This document shows positions 53,168 to 62,302 of a stretch of 64,000 nt of DNA, one piece after another (the first letter of the stretch is position 1; every line of letters starts with the position of its first letter). Under the pieces are notes generated by a model. It made no database searches. It was not told where the DNA came from and worked only from the letters and a program-made list of their open reading frames with translations. Origin of the DNA: Bacillota bacterium (GTDB lineage Bacteria > Bacillota > UBA4882 > UBA8346); assembly GCA_023426245.1 (NCBI GenBank), contig JAFABB010000008.1:62001-126000 (forward strand), written 5' to 3'. The translations under genes were made by a program, and so were the position numbers.

Positions 53168-54589
53168 TTATTGCAATTGCCATTGCTGATTGGTACTGCC
53201 GCTACTGCTATACATTTTTAAATCCGCGCCATTGGAAGTAGCGCCCGCGCTATCTAAATACAATCCGGTCGCGACATTCTTGAACTTCACATTATTTCCC
53301 GATGTTTCAATTGTCCATAATTGGTTGTTGCTACCGCTGGAAGCGTATTGACCGCAAATAGAGCCGCTGCTGGTCCGGCCCATACCGTCCAAATACAATC
53401 CGGTCGCCACATCCAAAATAGTGTAATCACTGCCCGACGGGTTGATGACCCATGACTGGTTCGTACTGGTGCCGCCGGCATATTGGCCCGCATTGGAACC
53501 GTTTGAAGTTCTGCCCATCCCGTCGATAAACAGTCCGGTGGCGACATTTTTAATTTTGGCAGTCACTGTGATAGAGTTACCCCATGCATATTGGATTCTT
53601 TTGAGACCGGAGGTATTATTGATTGCCATGGTGATCCCCGACCCGCTGCCGGATTTGGTGCATAGGCGATAGATATCCCCGTCCCTGCAACCCGGCCAGT
53701 AAACGCTTCCCATGTTCCAAACACGGAATTGACTGGTAATGGCACGTATATAAGGAATAAATGTATCGCTGCCATTCGGATCGTCATAGTTAAGCAACGA
53801 ATTATACTGCGTTTTACCGTCGAGCAAACCCGTGTTCATTACAGCGCCAAATTCAGTGCAGACAGTACGACTGGCGTAGCTGCCGATATCACTTTGAATA
53901 TGGCTTAACCAGGCAGATTCGCTGGATTGTGCATTAAAGAAAAGATATTCATGGTATCCCAACAGACAGCCGCTCAACCGGCTGTCTGCGCCGACGGTAC
54001 TCGGGACTTGGGCATATTTGCTGCCGTCTAAAATAACCCGGCTTTGCGAAACACCCGGATAGGTAGTGATCCATGTGTAATACAAATTATTCAAATCACC
54101 GGAGCTATACCCGTAAGGTTCGTTGATCGGTTCAAAATAGCAGTTGCTGTTGCTGCCGTATTTGTTGACAACGGTTGTCCACATGTTATAGAAGTTCGTT
54201 ATACTGGCGGGTTTTCCGTTACTCACGGCCCAATAACAAAGAATGACCTTCCCTTTGGTCAGGGCGGCATCAATCGCGCCGGTGTACACGCTCCACCAAC
54301 CGGAAACGGTGGATTCATTGATCGGCATCCGGACGGTATTGGCGCCGGTAAGTGAATACATCGCGCCGATCAATGTACTTGCGGTTGTATAAGCTGAAGA
54401 ATAAGTGTCTGATGAACTAAGTCCGGACGGATATATCACGCCGCTTTGGAAGTTATCGCCGGGTGCAGCCCAGTTTAGGCCTTTGATTTGGTTGGTGGCT
54501 GAAAAAACTCTTGTAAGGTTCATGTTGAACAAACATACTGTAATGAACGCCATCAGCAATATGGATATCCATTTTTTACTTTGCAACAT
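53168..54589 (-). CDS. Secreted GH5 endoglycanase with ricin-type lectin module
   Basis: A 473-residue protein with a signal peptide (ISILLMAFITVCLFNMNLTRVFSA). The GH5 domain has the acid/base in FEPINEPYG (E157) and the nucleophile in VCTEFGA (E246), with GYHEYLF between. The C-terminal ricin module has repeats ending NQSW, NNQLW and NQQW. GH5 covers cellulases, mannanases, galactanases and others, so the polymer is uncertain. ATG with GGGAG upstream. It is the only non-GH43 catalytic domain in this cluster. Confidence 0.87.
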   Translation of the reverse strand: MLQSKKWISILLMAFITVCLFNMNLTRVFSATNQIKGLNWAAPGDNFQSGVIYPSGLSSSDTYSSAYTTASTLIGAMYSLTGANTVRMPINESTVSGWWSVYTGAIDAALTKGKVILCYWAVSNGKPASITNFYNMWTTVVNKYGSNSNCYFEPINEPYGYSSGDLNNLYYTWITTYPGVSQSRVILDGSKYAQVPSTVGADSRLSGCLLGYHEYLFFNAQSSESAWLSHIQSDIGSYASRTVCTEFGAVMNTGLLDGKTQYNSLLNYDDPNGSDTFIPYIRAITSQFRVWNMGSVYWPGCRDGDIYRLCTKSGSGSGITMAINNTSGLKRIQYAWGNSITVTAKIKNVATGLFIDGMGRTSNGSNAGQYAGGTSTNQSWVINPSGSDYTILDVATGLYLDGMGRTSSGSICGQYASSGSNNQLWTIETSGNNVKFKNVATGLYLDSAGATSNGADLKMYSSSGSTNQQWQLQ

Positions 54590-54705
54590 CCCACACTCTC
54601 CCTTTCTCTCTTTCATTACAAAAAACGGTTCTGGTATTGCCGGTCTTGTCAACCACGGTAGTAAAGCTGGTATTGACGATCTCTTTTCAATAAATGATTC
54701 TTGTT

Positions 54706-56022
54706 TTATTGCGAAATTAACGTCCACTGCTGATTATTGCTGCTATCAGCGCCATATTGCCCTAAATCCGAACCATTGCCGCTCTGGCCCATTCCGTCCA
54801 AATACAAGCCGGTTCCACGGTTCTTAAACTTCACATAATTCCCAGCCGTTTCCTGGGTCCATTGTTGATTATAACTACTCGTGTCACCATATTGACCACA
54901 AGTGGAAGCGCTGGAGGTCCTCCCCATACCGTCCAAATATAACCCAGTGGCCAAGCTCCTGATTTTAACATAACTTCCGGCGGCCTCCATTACCCAAAGT
55001 TGATTGATACTGCTATTGCTGCTGTATTGGCCCGCATTGGCGCCATTGGTATTCCGGCCCATACCGTCAATAACCATTCCTGTCCCACGGTTGCTTATTT
55101 TGACCGCACCAATTGTCTCCCGCATCACAGTACCATGCCGTTTCGAAGAAACGCTGGAGATTGGGGTAATGGTAGACCAACTACTCAGATTCGGACTGTT
55201 GGAATAGTTTAATCCCGTGGTGGTATATTTGTCAGAATAAAACCGCCAGGAACCATCGGCAAGTTGCACTACACAAGGTCCTTCATTGTTAGTTCCCCAA
55301 CCGGACCAGTTACCAATGTTACCATATGTCCACGGGCCGGTTAAGCTTGAAGCGGTGGCATGATCCACATAGTTTGTTGCAATATTCTGTACGAAAGCAT
55401 GATAAGTGCTACCGGACTTAACGATAAAGGTATCAATAAAGTTAGACCCCAAGCCCGACATAACGGCTGGATCACTCCATGAATTCAGACTGGTGTTCCG
55501 GGCCGTATAAATACGGGGCGCAAAATCACCACTAACACCGCAGCTGATGTTGGCAATACATTTCACAACACCATTATCAATGAAGAATTCAGGCGCCCAG
55601 TCTTTGGTAGTACCTGTAACACCCGAAGGGACATCGGTTACATAGGTCCAATGAATCAGATCGGTACTGGATGCGATGCTAAATGTGGTTTCGTTGGCAG
55701 ACCAATGTTTATTCGTATATGCGATATAGTACTTGCCATCCGCCGGATTTTTAATAATACTGGGGTCACGAAGAGCGCCGCCGGGACCCTGGTAGTTCGT
55801 ATCGGCCAATAAAGCCCAATTCAGGCCATCCGTGGAGGTGTAAATCCATAGCTCCTGTTCCGAAGCGCCGTCACCATCAAATGTGGCCAAGATATAGCGA
55901 CTCGCTGCGCTGGCTTGTGACGGGACAAGGCAGGGTAAAGAAAAGATTAAAGCCAGCATGATGATGGGGATAAAACTGAAAACTCTTTTTTTCCAAGCCC
56001 TAAGGTTAATTTGGGTTTTCAT
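54706..56022 (-). CDS. Secreted GH43-like glycosidase with ricin-type lectin module
   Basis: A 438-residue paralogue of the protein at 50062: signal peptide (FIPIIMLALIFSLPCLVPSQASA), then LATFDGDGASEQELWIYTSTDGLNW, ALRDPSI and WAPEFF, each conserved between the two. The C-terminal ricin module has NQLW, NQQW and NQQW repeats and the DGMGRT phrase seen in the neighbouring GH5 and galactanase proteins. AGGAGG lies 7 nt before the ATG. The two paralogues may prefer different linkages. Confidence 0.83.
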   Translation of the reverse strand: MKTQINLRAWKKRVFSFIPIIMLALIFSLPCLVPSQASAASRYILATFDGDGASEQELWIYTSTDGLNWALLADTNYQGPGGALRDPSIIKNPADGKYYIAYTNKHWSANETTFSIASSTDLIHWTYVTDVPSGVTGTTKDWAPEFFIDNGVVKCIANISCGVSGDFAPRIYTARNTSLNSWSDPAVMSGLGSNFIDTFIVKSGSTYHAFVQNIATNYVDHATASSLTGPWTYGNIGNWSGWGTNNEGPCVVQLADGSWRFYSDKYTTTGLNYSNSPNLSSWSTITPISSVSSKRHGTVMRETIGAVKISNRGTGMVIDGMGRNTNGANAGQYSSNSSINQLWVMEAAGSYVKIRSLATGLYLDGMGRTSSASTCGQYGDTSSYNQQWTQETAGNYVKFKNRGTGLYLDGMGQSGNGSDLGQYGADSSNNQQWTLISQ

Positions 56023-56132
56023 AATTTTACCTCCTAAAATAGCTAATTTTCTATTCAAGAATATCTTTAAATCCAAGGGAGAACCTTTCCGTTTGTTAAA
56101 GGAATTTAAAAAATGCTTCGATTCCGGATGAA

Positions 56133-57488
56133 TTAATTCGTAATTTTAAAAGTAGCATCTTGCTTTTCCGTATCGGTACCAATCGGATCTATCCGCAACA
56201 GGTAATTGCTGTGCCTTATATACCGATCGGGGTAATTGTATGACTGGAATGACGACCATGATGAATCCTTAAGTCCCGCAACCTTCTTAAAGGTTGCATC
56301 TTGCTTGAATGTATCGCTACCGTCATTCTTTTCCAATTTTAATTCATAATTGGAATGTCTCAAGTAATAACCGGGCCAGTATACAGCCTGGAATGATACA
56401 TAATCCGAACCGGAGTTGGCAAGACCGGGCATTATCTGCCAGTATTGATCCATCGACGGTGAAACATTTTCGTCTATTCTGCCGATGAATTCTTGATGTC
56501 TTATATATCTTGACTGGAAGTTGTATGACTGGATCCGGTTCTTAACTCCATTCAAGCCGGTGGAGGTCATCCGTATCAAGGGAATGGTGCCGTCAGAATT
56601 GTAATTAAATTTTTCTACATATACGGAACGTTTATAACTGCCGCCCCCAGGGAGGGAACCATTATGATTAAAGAGATACGAGCTTCCGTTAAAATCAATG
56701 ATTGACGGATGTTGGGTATTACAATTCGTACCAATACGGTCACTAATTATACCCCGGTAGGTCCAGGGACCGGTTGGTTTGGAACTGGTTGCATAACCGA
56801 TCTGCTCATCCCAGCCATATGCATAGACCAGATAGTACGTTGAACCGCGTTTATAGAGCCATGGAGCCTCTGTATAACTTTCAAGCTGTGAAGTAACATT
56901 CGTGATGGAACCGCTGTATGAGATCATATCACTGTTCAGTTTTACATACATGCAAGCGGTATTTCCCCAGTACATATAGGCCTGCCCGTCACTATCAACA
57001 AACACGGTCGGATCAATATCATCATATGAAATACTTGTGAATTTTGTCTTATCGTTTGTTATCAGCGCATGTCCGAGAGCATCGGTAAATGGGCCGGTCG
57101 GACTGGTTGACACGGCAACTCCAATAGCTTTGCCGGGAATTGTTTTATGTTCGCAGCAAACATACCAGTAGAACATGCCATTACGGTACACAACCTGTGA
57201 TGCCCAGGCATCAGCCTTTGCCCAGCTAAATGTGGTTACAGCCAAAGGATTTCCTCGGTCTGACCAGCTGGTCATGTTGGTGGTGGAATAGCATTTCCAG
57301 TCTTTCATGATATAACCGGTTGAACCTTCATCATGTCCGGTATACAAATAAACGGTACCGTTATACACCAAAGCAGCGGCGTCGGCAGTAAAAGTATATT
57401 TGGCGATCGGATTGTCTGCAAAGCAAACCGATAGTAAAATAAAAGCAAGCAATAACGTTGAAAACATTACCCACATTCTTTTTTTCAT
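56133..57488 (-). CDS. Secreted GH43 glycosidase with AbfB-like (CBM42) module
   Basis: A 451-residue protein with a signal peptide (VMFSTLLLAFILLSVCFA). GH43 marks are FTADAAALVYNGTVYLYTGHDE, DIDPTVFVDSDGQAYMYWG (pKa Asp) and YTEAPWLYKRG (acid Glu); this pattern is typical of arabinofuranosidases/xylosidases. The C-terminal 140 residues contain three beta-trefoil repeats of the type RYIRHxxxxxRID...DATFK, i.e. an AbfB module that binds arabinofuranose side chains. ATG with AGGAGG upstream. Confidence 0.87.
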   Translation of the reverse strand: MKKRMWVMFSTLLLAFILLSVCFADNPIAKYTFTADAAALVYNGTVYLYTGHDEGSTGYIMKDWKCYSTTNMTSWSDRGNPLAVTTFSWAKADAWASQVVYRNGMFYWYVCCEHKTIPGKAIGVAVSTSPTGPFTDALGHALITNDKTKFTSISYDDIDPTVFVDSDGQAYMYWGNTACMYVKLNSDMISYSGSITNVTSQLESYTEAPWLYKRGSTYYLVYAYGWDEQIGYATSSKPTGPWTYRGIISDRIGTNCNTQHPSIIDFNGSSYLFNHNGSLPGGGSYKRSVYVEKFNYNSDGTIPLIRMTSTGLNGVKNRIQSYNFQSRYIRHQEFIGRIDENVSPSMDQYWQIMPGLANSGSDYVSFQAVYWPGYYLRHSNYELKLEKNDGSDTFKQDATFKKVAGLKDSSWSSFQSYNYPDRYIRHSNYLLRIDPIGTDTEKQDATFKITN

Positions 57489-57620
57489 TATTTGAACCTC
57501 CTAAATTATTGATTCATTTGCCTCAATGCGTATTGGGCATTAACTCCATCTATCTTATTGAAATAAAGCAAATCAGGCTTAATGATTGCTTTTTACCCAA
57601 TGCCTATCCCCTTCTTGGCA

Positions 57621-59012
57621 TCAATAACCAATCCGAAAAGTCGCATCTTGTTTTTCGGTAGTGGATGAACCACTGGTTATCGTCGATAACTTCAGTACAT
57701 AATTGGAATGCCGGATATACATTGTCGGATAACCATAGGACTTAAACGATGTCCAAGTCGAATCGGCAAATCCGCTTTCTTTATAAAAAGTTGCATCCGC
57801 TTTAAAGGTGGAAGTATCATCGTTGGCAGTCAAAACAATGTTATAAGAGGACTGCCTTAAATATCGGCTGGGATAATTGACCGACTGGAACGAAATTCCG
57901 GCTGAATCCGCCAGACCGGGAACTATTTTCCACTTGGAGTCATCCATTGGGTCCATCGGAGATACATCAATTCTGCCTATGTTATTTTGATGTCGCACAT
58001 AGCGTTCTGGAAAATTGTATGATTTTAGCCTGTTCCAACTGGGATTACCCCATTTCGCGATCAGATTGCTTAGTTCAGTGGCTGTAATCGGAGTAATGGT
58101 ACAATGTTTCCCATTGATCGGTGCATCATAATTGCGTTTGTTAAGCAATGTCCATGAGTTGGCGGAGATATCGGATGTTTGCCAGCAATAAAAAACGGCA
58201 TTTAACGGCGAATAGCTGTCACCCCAGATCCACCAGACATTGGCGCCATTTTTTTGCACCTGGGTCGGCGCTTCGATGGCGCTTCCGGCTAAAAGTTCGG
58301 GAACATAGTTATTCGTGAAGCTGCCGGGATTCAATGAACTTGATTTATAGCCATGGATTTTCCCATTGGCATAATACATGGAATAAGTTCCATTATACGA
58401 AATTACATCAGAATCATAAGCGGTAACGCCCGGATCAAAGAAGACCTGCAGGGAGTTTACATTGGTCACGGTTTTAAAATCAGTGGTATAACTTACATAA
58501 ATACGGTTACGGTCGGTATTACCTGCCCAAAAGATGGCGTATTGGCCCCTGGAAGCGTCATAGAATGCTTCGGGCGCCCAGGCGTGCATGGTTGAGCTAT
58601 TATGCACCTGGAGCAAACGGTATCCCGTGAACGTCCGCAAGTCGGCAGAGTCCCAGATATGGATGTACATGCTTTTATTGCCTGAAAAGTCTTGTCCATT
58701 CATATTGGTAGCCATTACCACAAAGGTACCGTCTTGTTTTCTCAATATGAACGGGTCCCGCAAACCTTTTTCTCCCAATGTCGGCGTAACAACGGGATTA
58801 TTTTGGTTTAACGGCGTCCAGTTCAACCCATCACTGCTGTAAGCAAGATGAAGCGCAAAGGTGTTTTGGGATCCGTCAGGGGATTCTTTAAAATAGCCCA
58901 TGACATAACCGGCATAAGTATCGGCAGCCGATACCGCCCCTAAGGGAGCCAGCAGGGTTAGAATCACCAACGAGCCGATTAAGAGTGTTCCAAATAAATT
59001 TGGTAACTTCAT
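57621..59012 (-). CDS. Secreted GH43-like glycosidase with AbfB-like (CBM42) module
   Basis: A 463-residue protein with a signal peptide (LLIGSLVILTLLAPLGAVSA). The catalytic part has LAYSSDGLNW, GLRDPFILRKQDGTFVVMATN and MHAWAPEAFYD, matching GH43-like folds. The C-terminus repeats RYVRHQNNIGRIDV, RYLRQSSYN and MYIRHSNYVLKL, an AbfB trefoil like that of the previous gene. It is the first gene of the cluster in the direction of transcription. The ATG at 59012 has AAAGG upstream. Substrate probably arabinan or arabinoxylan. Confidence 0.83.
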   Translation of the reverse strand: MKLPNLFGTLLIGSLVILTLLAPLGAVSAADTYAGYVMGYFKESPDGSQNTFALHLAYSSDGLNWTPLNQNNPVVTPTLGEKGLRDPFILRKQDGTFVVMATNMNGQDFSGNKSMYIHIWDSADLRTFTGYRLLQVHNSSTMHAWAPEAFYDASRGQYAIFWAGNTDRNRIYVSYTTDFKTVTNVNSLQVFFDPGVTAYDSDVISYNGTYSMYYANGKIHGYKSSSLNPGSFTNNYVPELLAGSAIEAPTQVQKNGANVWWIWGDSYSPLNAVFYCWQTSDISANSWTLLNKRNYDAPINGKHCTITPITATELSNLIAKWGNPSWNRLKSYNFPERYVRHQNNIGRIDVSPMDPMDDSKWKIVPGLADSAGISFQSVNYPSRYLRQSSYNIVLTANDDTSTFKADATFYKESGFADSTWTSFKSYGYPTMYIRHSNYVLKLSTITSGSSTTEKQDATFRIGY

Positions 59013-59482
59013 TTTCTCATCCCTTTCCTTAAAAATTGGTTTCATGAAAACTTAATTTTTCGACCTTTAATTTAACATTTATTTACAACTATGTTAACTC
59101 CTCCCTGATTATTTTTTATTTTCATATAATATTTTTTATCATTTCGATCATTCCGGTTACATAGCTTTTTCATGATTCACCGAACATTGGTTACATCTTT
59201 CACACGTATTGCAACTTAAAATGTAAATGCCTTTCATTTTTTATCGCCTCCTACCCCTCCTTCCCCTCTAAAATTTCTCCGGTAAAACTTTTCCTGTGGA
59301 TAACTCAAATCTCAATTCTCGAGACCGGCTTCCCTCCTGACTTTTCTCCTTCATAGTTATCAACCGGGCATTTATCAGTCATAACGCCGCCAAAATCCAT
59401 TTTTATCCCGTCATATCAACATCTAGAGTTGTCGGTACAAAATCGACACACTTTTTTGAAAATTCCGTGGTATAATGGTATT
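59013..59482 (-). promoter_or_regulatory. Upstream region of the glycosidase cluster
   Basis: AT-rich region before the first glycosidase gene. GGTTACAT occurs twice (59153-59160 and 59187-59194), 34 bp apart in the same orientation, which suggests regulator half-sites on neighbouring helix faces. The exact promoter is not fixed. One arm of an inverted repeat pair is at 59237-59268. Confidence 0.4.
59237..59268 (-). repeat. Inverted repeat copy 1 (partner at 60110-60141)
   Basis: Its reverse complement starts GAGGGGAAGGAGGGG and ends GATAAAAAA. It matches the partner at 29 of 32 positions by eye. The two copies face each other about 840 bp apart. Confidence 0.55.
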
Positions 59483-59611
59483 GGTAGAAATTTATAAAAG
59501 TGGTTTTGTTTCCCAAAGCACCTCTTACCGGGCGTATTTTTTATGCCCAAAAGCAAATAGTCTCATCTTTGGGCCCATGCACGCCCAAGACCATAGGCTA
59601 TTTGCTTTTTT
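59483..59611 (+). ncRNA. Candidate structured RNA with own promoter and terminator
   Basis: An extended -10 promoter (TG at 59468-59469, TATAAT at 59471-59476) predicts a start near 59483. A small hairpin GGGC...GCCC follows (59531-59547). Then comes a 12-bp stem AAAAGCAAATAG/CTATTTGCTTTT (59549-59560 with 59598-59609) enclosing TTGGGC/GCCCAA. A run of six T ends at 59611. The layout fits a transcript of about 130 nt. I do not recognise the family. Right after it, AAAGGAGG precedes a 15-codon frame (ATG at 59640), which could be a leader peptide or a gene remnant. Confidence 0.4.
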
Positions 59612-60109
59612 AAATCCTAAAAAAGGAGGTCCCAAACGATGTTGATCATTCACAAGTCCCCTATTTATAGCTCTCACAGTCCATAAAAGCCGCTGGAAAA
59701 GAGTATGAAAAACATATTGATTCTCCCGCAAAGGCGTGGGCGTCAAAACTGCGGAGACACAAAACCAGACCCTTTGTCCCTGGCAGGAATAACACGGAGT
59801 CTGCGCCCACAATGGTGTTGAATGCCTATTGGATACCAGGATTCGTCGCCTTTTAGAAAAGGCGCCGGATTATTTTGGTTGTACACGATTTATCGGGGTT
59901 AAATGGTGTGAATGCCCATTGGGGGAAATGAAAGGACAATCAATTATTTTGATGCTCCAATTTTAAATAAGGTCGGTTCCCGGCACAGGCCCTCTGGGTC
60001 TTGGTAATGCTTCGAATCAAAGCCAGCCCGGCTTAGCCAGGGTTTAAAATGCATTTAAAACTTAGCTCAGAACTTTTAGCCTCGGCGTTCGGGATAAATA
60101 AGCCATTTG

Positions 60110-60141
60110 GAGGGGAAGGAGGGGAACGAGGGGATAAAAAA
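60110..60141 (+). repeat. Inverted repeat copy 2 (partner at 59237-59268)
   Basis: GAGGGGAAGGAGGGG, then AACGAGGGGATAAAAAA; inverted relative to copy 1. The pair could bound a small non-coding element. Confidence 0.55.
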
Positions 60142-60250
60142 ATAAATGCTTTTGACGCAAATGATTTCACTCCGACACCCATTCCCCATTCAGGGGCAAG
60201 GGTTAGGTCGGAATAGACATCGTAGTTATTGTTTATTTCACCCTATATCA

Positions 60251-60316
60251 ATGAAAAATAATTTTGCATTTAAGTTCTTTCTCTGTGTCTCCATGGCTCT
60301 GTGGCTAATTCAATAG
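60251..60316. repeat. Direct repeat copy A (partner at 60524-60581)
   Basis: Shares ATGAAAAATAATTTTG, GTTCTTTCTC, GTGTCTCC and GTGGCTAATTCAATAG with copy B in the same order. Copy A has a few extra bases (CATGGCTCT). Confidence 0.65.
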
Positions 60317-60317
60317 G

Positions 60318-60506
60318 TCACGAAGCCTTAACCTTCTTGGATTCCACATCATACTTGACACGACCCCGCTCAGTTAGCTTGCGCGACCCTCGGTAAGACT
60401 TGCGCAACTCTTCGGTAAGCTTACTCAGTCGTTCGGTATCCTTACGCGACTCTTCGGTAAGCTCACTCAGTCGCTCAGTATACTTGCGCGACGGTTGCGT
60501 AAATTT
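60318..60506 (-). pseudogene. Open stretch coding a charged heptad repeat, without start codon
   Basis: 62 codons between stops on the minus strand read RKYTERLSELTEESR, KDTERLSKLTEELR and KSYRGSRKLTERGR in series, ending KVKAS. This is a seven-residue repeat produced by the 21-bp DNA repeat. It has no ATG, GTG or TTG start and no ribosome binding site, so it looks like the tail of a lost gene. The repeated charged heptad suggests a coiled coil. Confidence 0.4.
60370..60495. repeat. 21-bp tandem repeat, six imperfect units
   Basis: Units begin at 60370, 60390, 60412, 60433, 60454 and 60475 with TCGGTAAG or close variants, followed by CTTACTCAGTCG- or CTTGCGCGACTC-like halves. The length is a multiple of three and the minus strand stays open through all units. 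Confidence 0.75.
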
Positions 60507-60523
60507 TCACAGCGGTTTCGAAT

Positions 60524-60581
60524 ATGAAAAATAATTTTGACTTTAGGTTCTTTCTCCGTGTCTCCGTGGCTAATTCAATAG
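60524..60581. repeat. Direct repeat copy B (partner at 60251-60316)
   Basis: Second copy of the about 60-bp sequence; the pair brackets the 21-bp tandem repeat. A perfect 9-bp inverted repeat (GTCTCCGTG at 60560-60568, CACGGAGAC at 60592-60600) follows. Confidence 0.65.
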
Positions 60582-60727
60582 ACAACAGAGGCACGGAGAC
60601 TTGTTTCCGCTCGTCTCAAGCCAGTGTTTTTTTAGCCTTTACCATTGGGGTGATTTAAGATTTACAATTCAAAAAATATCTTTTCTAAAATCAATATTTT
60701 CATCGTAAAAATGGAGGTTAAATCATA

Positions 60728-61105
60728 ATGGTAAAACGTAATTTTTCTTCTCGGATCCATAAGATTAAACAATTGCTGGGCGGAATGAAGGCCCGGGCCA
60801 CCGAGATCGTCGTCTGGGGTTACCCGGCGGAGTTCATCGAGGAATTAACCGGCGCCTACGCCGATCTCATTCAGCTCCAGGATGAGCGCAACGCCAATAT
60901 CACAGCGGGTAAAGCCATCACCGTCAAACAGCAGGAACTGTTGGGAAAGGCCGAAAAAATGGCGACCATGGTCCGGCAATCGGTCCGCTCCCGCCTGCCC
61001 AAATCTGACTGGAACCAGTTCGGATTCTACTCGGGCGAGACCGCCGAGGCCAAAGACCCCGAAGGGGAATCAGCCGGTCCGGCTCCGGTTACAGCGCAAA
61101 GTTAG
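60728..61105 (+). CDS. Hypothetical protein (125 aa)
   Basis: A plus-strand gene with GGAGG 10 nt before the ATG and a composition richer in GC than its surroundings. The N-terminal part is basic (MVKRNFSSRIHKIKQLLGG), the middle is helical (FIEELTGAYADLIQLQDERNANITAGK, then KQQELLGKAEKMATMVRQSVRSRLP) and ends WNQFGFYSGE plus a Pro/Ala/Glu-rich tail. I do not recognise a family. It stands alone, convergent with the aldo/keto reductase gene. Its composition may point to recent transfer. Confidence 0.7.
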   Translation: MVKRNFSSRIHKIKQLLGGMKARATEIVVWGYPAEFIEELTGAYADLIQLQDERNANITAGKAITVKQQELLGKAEKMATMVRQSVRSRLPKSDWNQFGFYSGETAEAKDPEGESAGPAPVTAQS

Positions 61106-61225
61106 TTGGAACTCCACCCCTGATTTAAAAGTATCTTCAGCACAAAACGGGTAATAGTCCGTTCAATCAATCACCCCAATTTTTATGCCAGGGTGTATTT
61201 TTAATCAATGCAACTTGGCAAACTT

Positions 61226-61261
61226 CCAGGCCCCGGATGAATACTTCTTTCCGGGGCCTGG
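61226..61261. terminator. Bidirectional terminator
   Basis: A perfect 12-bp GC-rich stem (CCAGGCCCCGGA at 61226-61237 with 61250-61261) and a 12-nt loop, between two convergent genes. The T-run is weak on both sides. Confidence 0.75.
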
Positions 61262-61282
61262 TTCATCAGGCGTGTATGAATA

Positions 61283-62302
61283 CTATTCCATAGTATTTTC
61301 TGCAAAGCGGGTATACCTGTTGATAAAATTATATGGAGAAGGGATTCCGGTATCCGAAACCTCATCCAGCAACTTTTCATCTTCTTTCGACAGCTTCCAG
61401 TCGACAGCCTCAAGATTTCCCTTCAACTGTTCAATGGTTCGCGCCCCGGTTAAAGGGAAAATCAAAGGCGACCGCTTATTCAAAATCCAGTTCAAAGCCA
61501 CCTGTGACACCGGCTTTTCAACTCTCGCCGCAATCTCTACCAGCTGATCAATTATTTTAAAGGTTCTTTCGCCACCACGCTGTTCTTCGGTATCATCCCA
61601 GCGATCGCCGGCACCGGCGCGGCTATCCTTGGGCATTTCCTTGTCCCGTCTATATTTTCCGGTGAGCCATCCTCCACCAAGCGCAGACCAGGCGAGAACC
61701 CCCAGATTTTCTTCCTCGCATAACGGCAACAATTCCCATTCGGGGCTTCGGACCAGCAGGCTGTATTCAAGCTGAAGAGAAGAAATTACCGCTTTGCCAA
61801 ATCCTTTGGCATGCATGATCCCTTTCATAACTTTCGAAGGGGTAAAGTTCGACACCCCATAGTGCCTGATTTTACCTTGCTGAACAAGATGATCCAATGT
61901 AAGAATGACTTCTTCGATGGGGGTCATTTGATCATAACAATGAACCTGGTACAAATCAATGGAATCAGTATGAAGTCTTTCAAGGCTCCTCGTTACCGAA
62001 TTCATAATATGAGTCCTGCTCGAGCCGGAATCATTGGGCCCATTTCCGGTTGCAAAGAATACCTTGGTGCCCACAACGATTTGCTGGCGTTTTTTTGACC
62101 CGTTAAGCCAATTCCCAAGGATTATTTCGGAAGCTCCTTCGTTATAACTATCGGCTACGTCCAGATAATTGCCTCCTTGATCGGCATAGCAATCCAAAAT
62201 CTTGAAGGCCTCTTTTTCTTCGACACTCCATCCAAAAGTTTGGGTACCCAGTACTATCCTGCTCAATTTTAATCCGGTACTCCCAAAATAACCGTACTCC
62301 AT
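61283..62302 (-). CDS. Aldo/keto reductase
   Basis: A 339-residue AKR TIM barrel: NYLDVADSYNEGASE (catalytic Asp and Tyr), VVGTKVFF (Lys), DLYQVHCYD (His) and GVSNFTPSKVMKGI, with the NADPH-binding FPLTGARTIEQLKGNL near the end. It most resembles the YajO/IolS group that reduces aldehydes and sugar ketones. ATG with GAGGGTG upstream. It follows the VOC gene on the same strand after about 100 nt, next to a sugar kinase, so a role in sugar metabolism is possible. Confidence 0.9.
   Translation of the reverse strand: MEYGYFGSTGLKLSRIVLGTQTFGWSVEEKEAFKILDCYADQGGNYLDVADSYNEGASEIILGNWLNGSKKRQQIVVGTKVFFATGNGPNDSGSSRTHIMNSVTRSLERLHTDSIDLYQVHCYDQMTPIEEVILTLDHLVQQGKIRHYGVSNFTPSKVMKGIMHAKGFGKAVISSLQLEYSLLVRSPEWELLPLCEEENLGVLAWSALGGGWLTGKYRRDKEMPKDSRAGAGDRWDDTEEQRGGERTFKIIDQLVEIAARVEKPVSQVALNWILNKRSPLIFPLTGARTIEQLKGNLEAVDWKLSKEDEKLLDEVSDTGIPSPYNFINRYTRFAENTME

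Noticed and set aside
59525..59812. A 95-codon minus-strand frame in the gene-poor stretch
   Set aside because: It reads through the antisense of the RNA hairpins, has no ribosome binding site and an odd Trp/Cys-rich composition.
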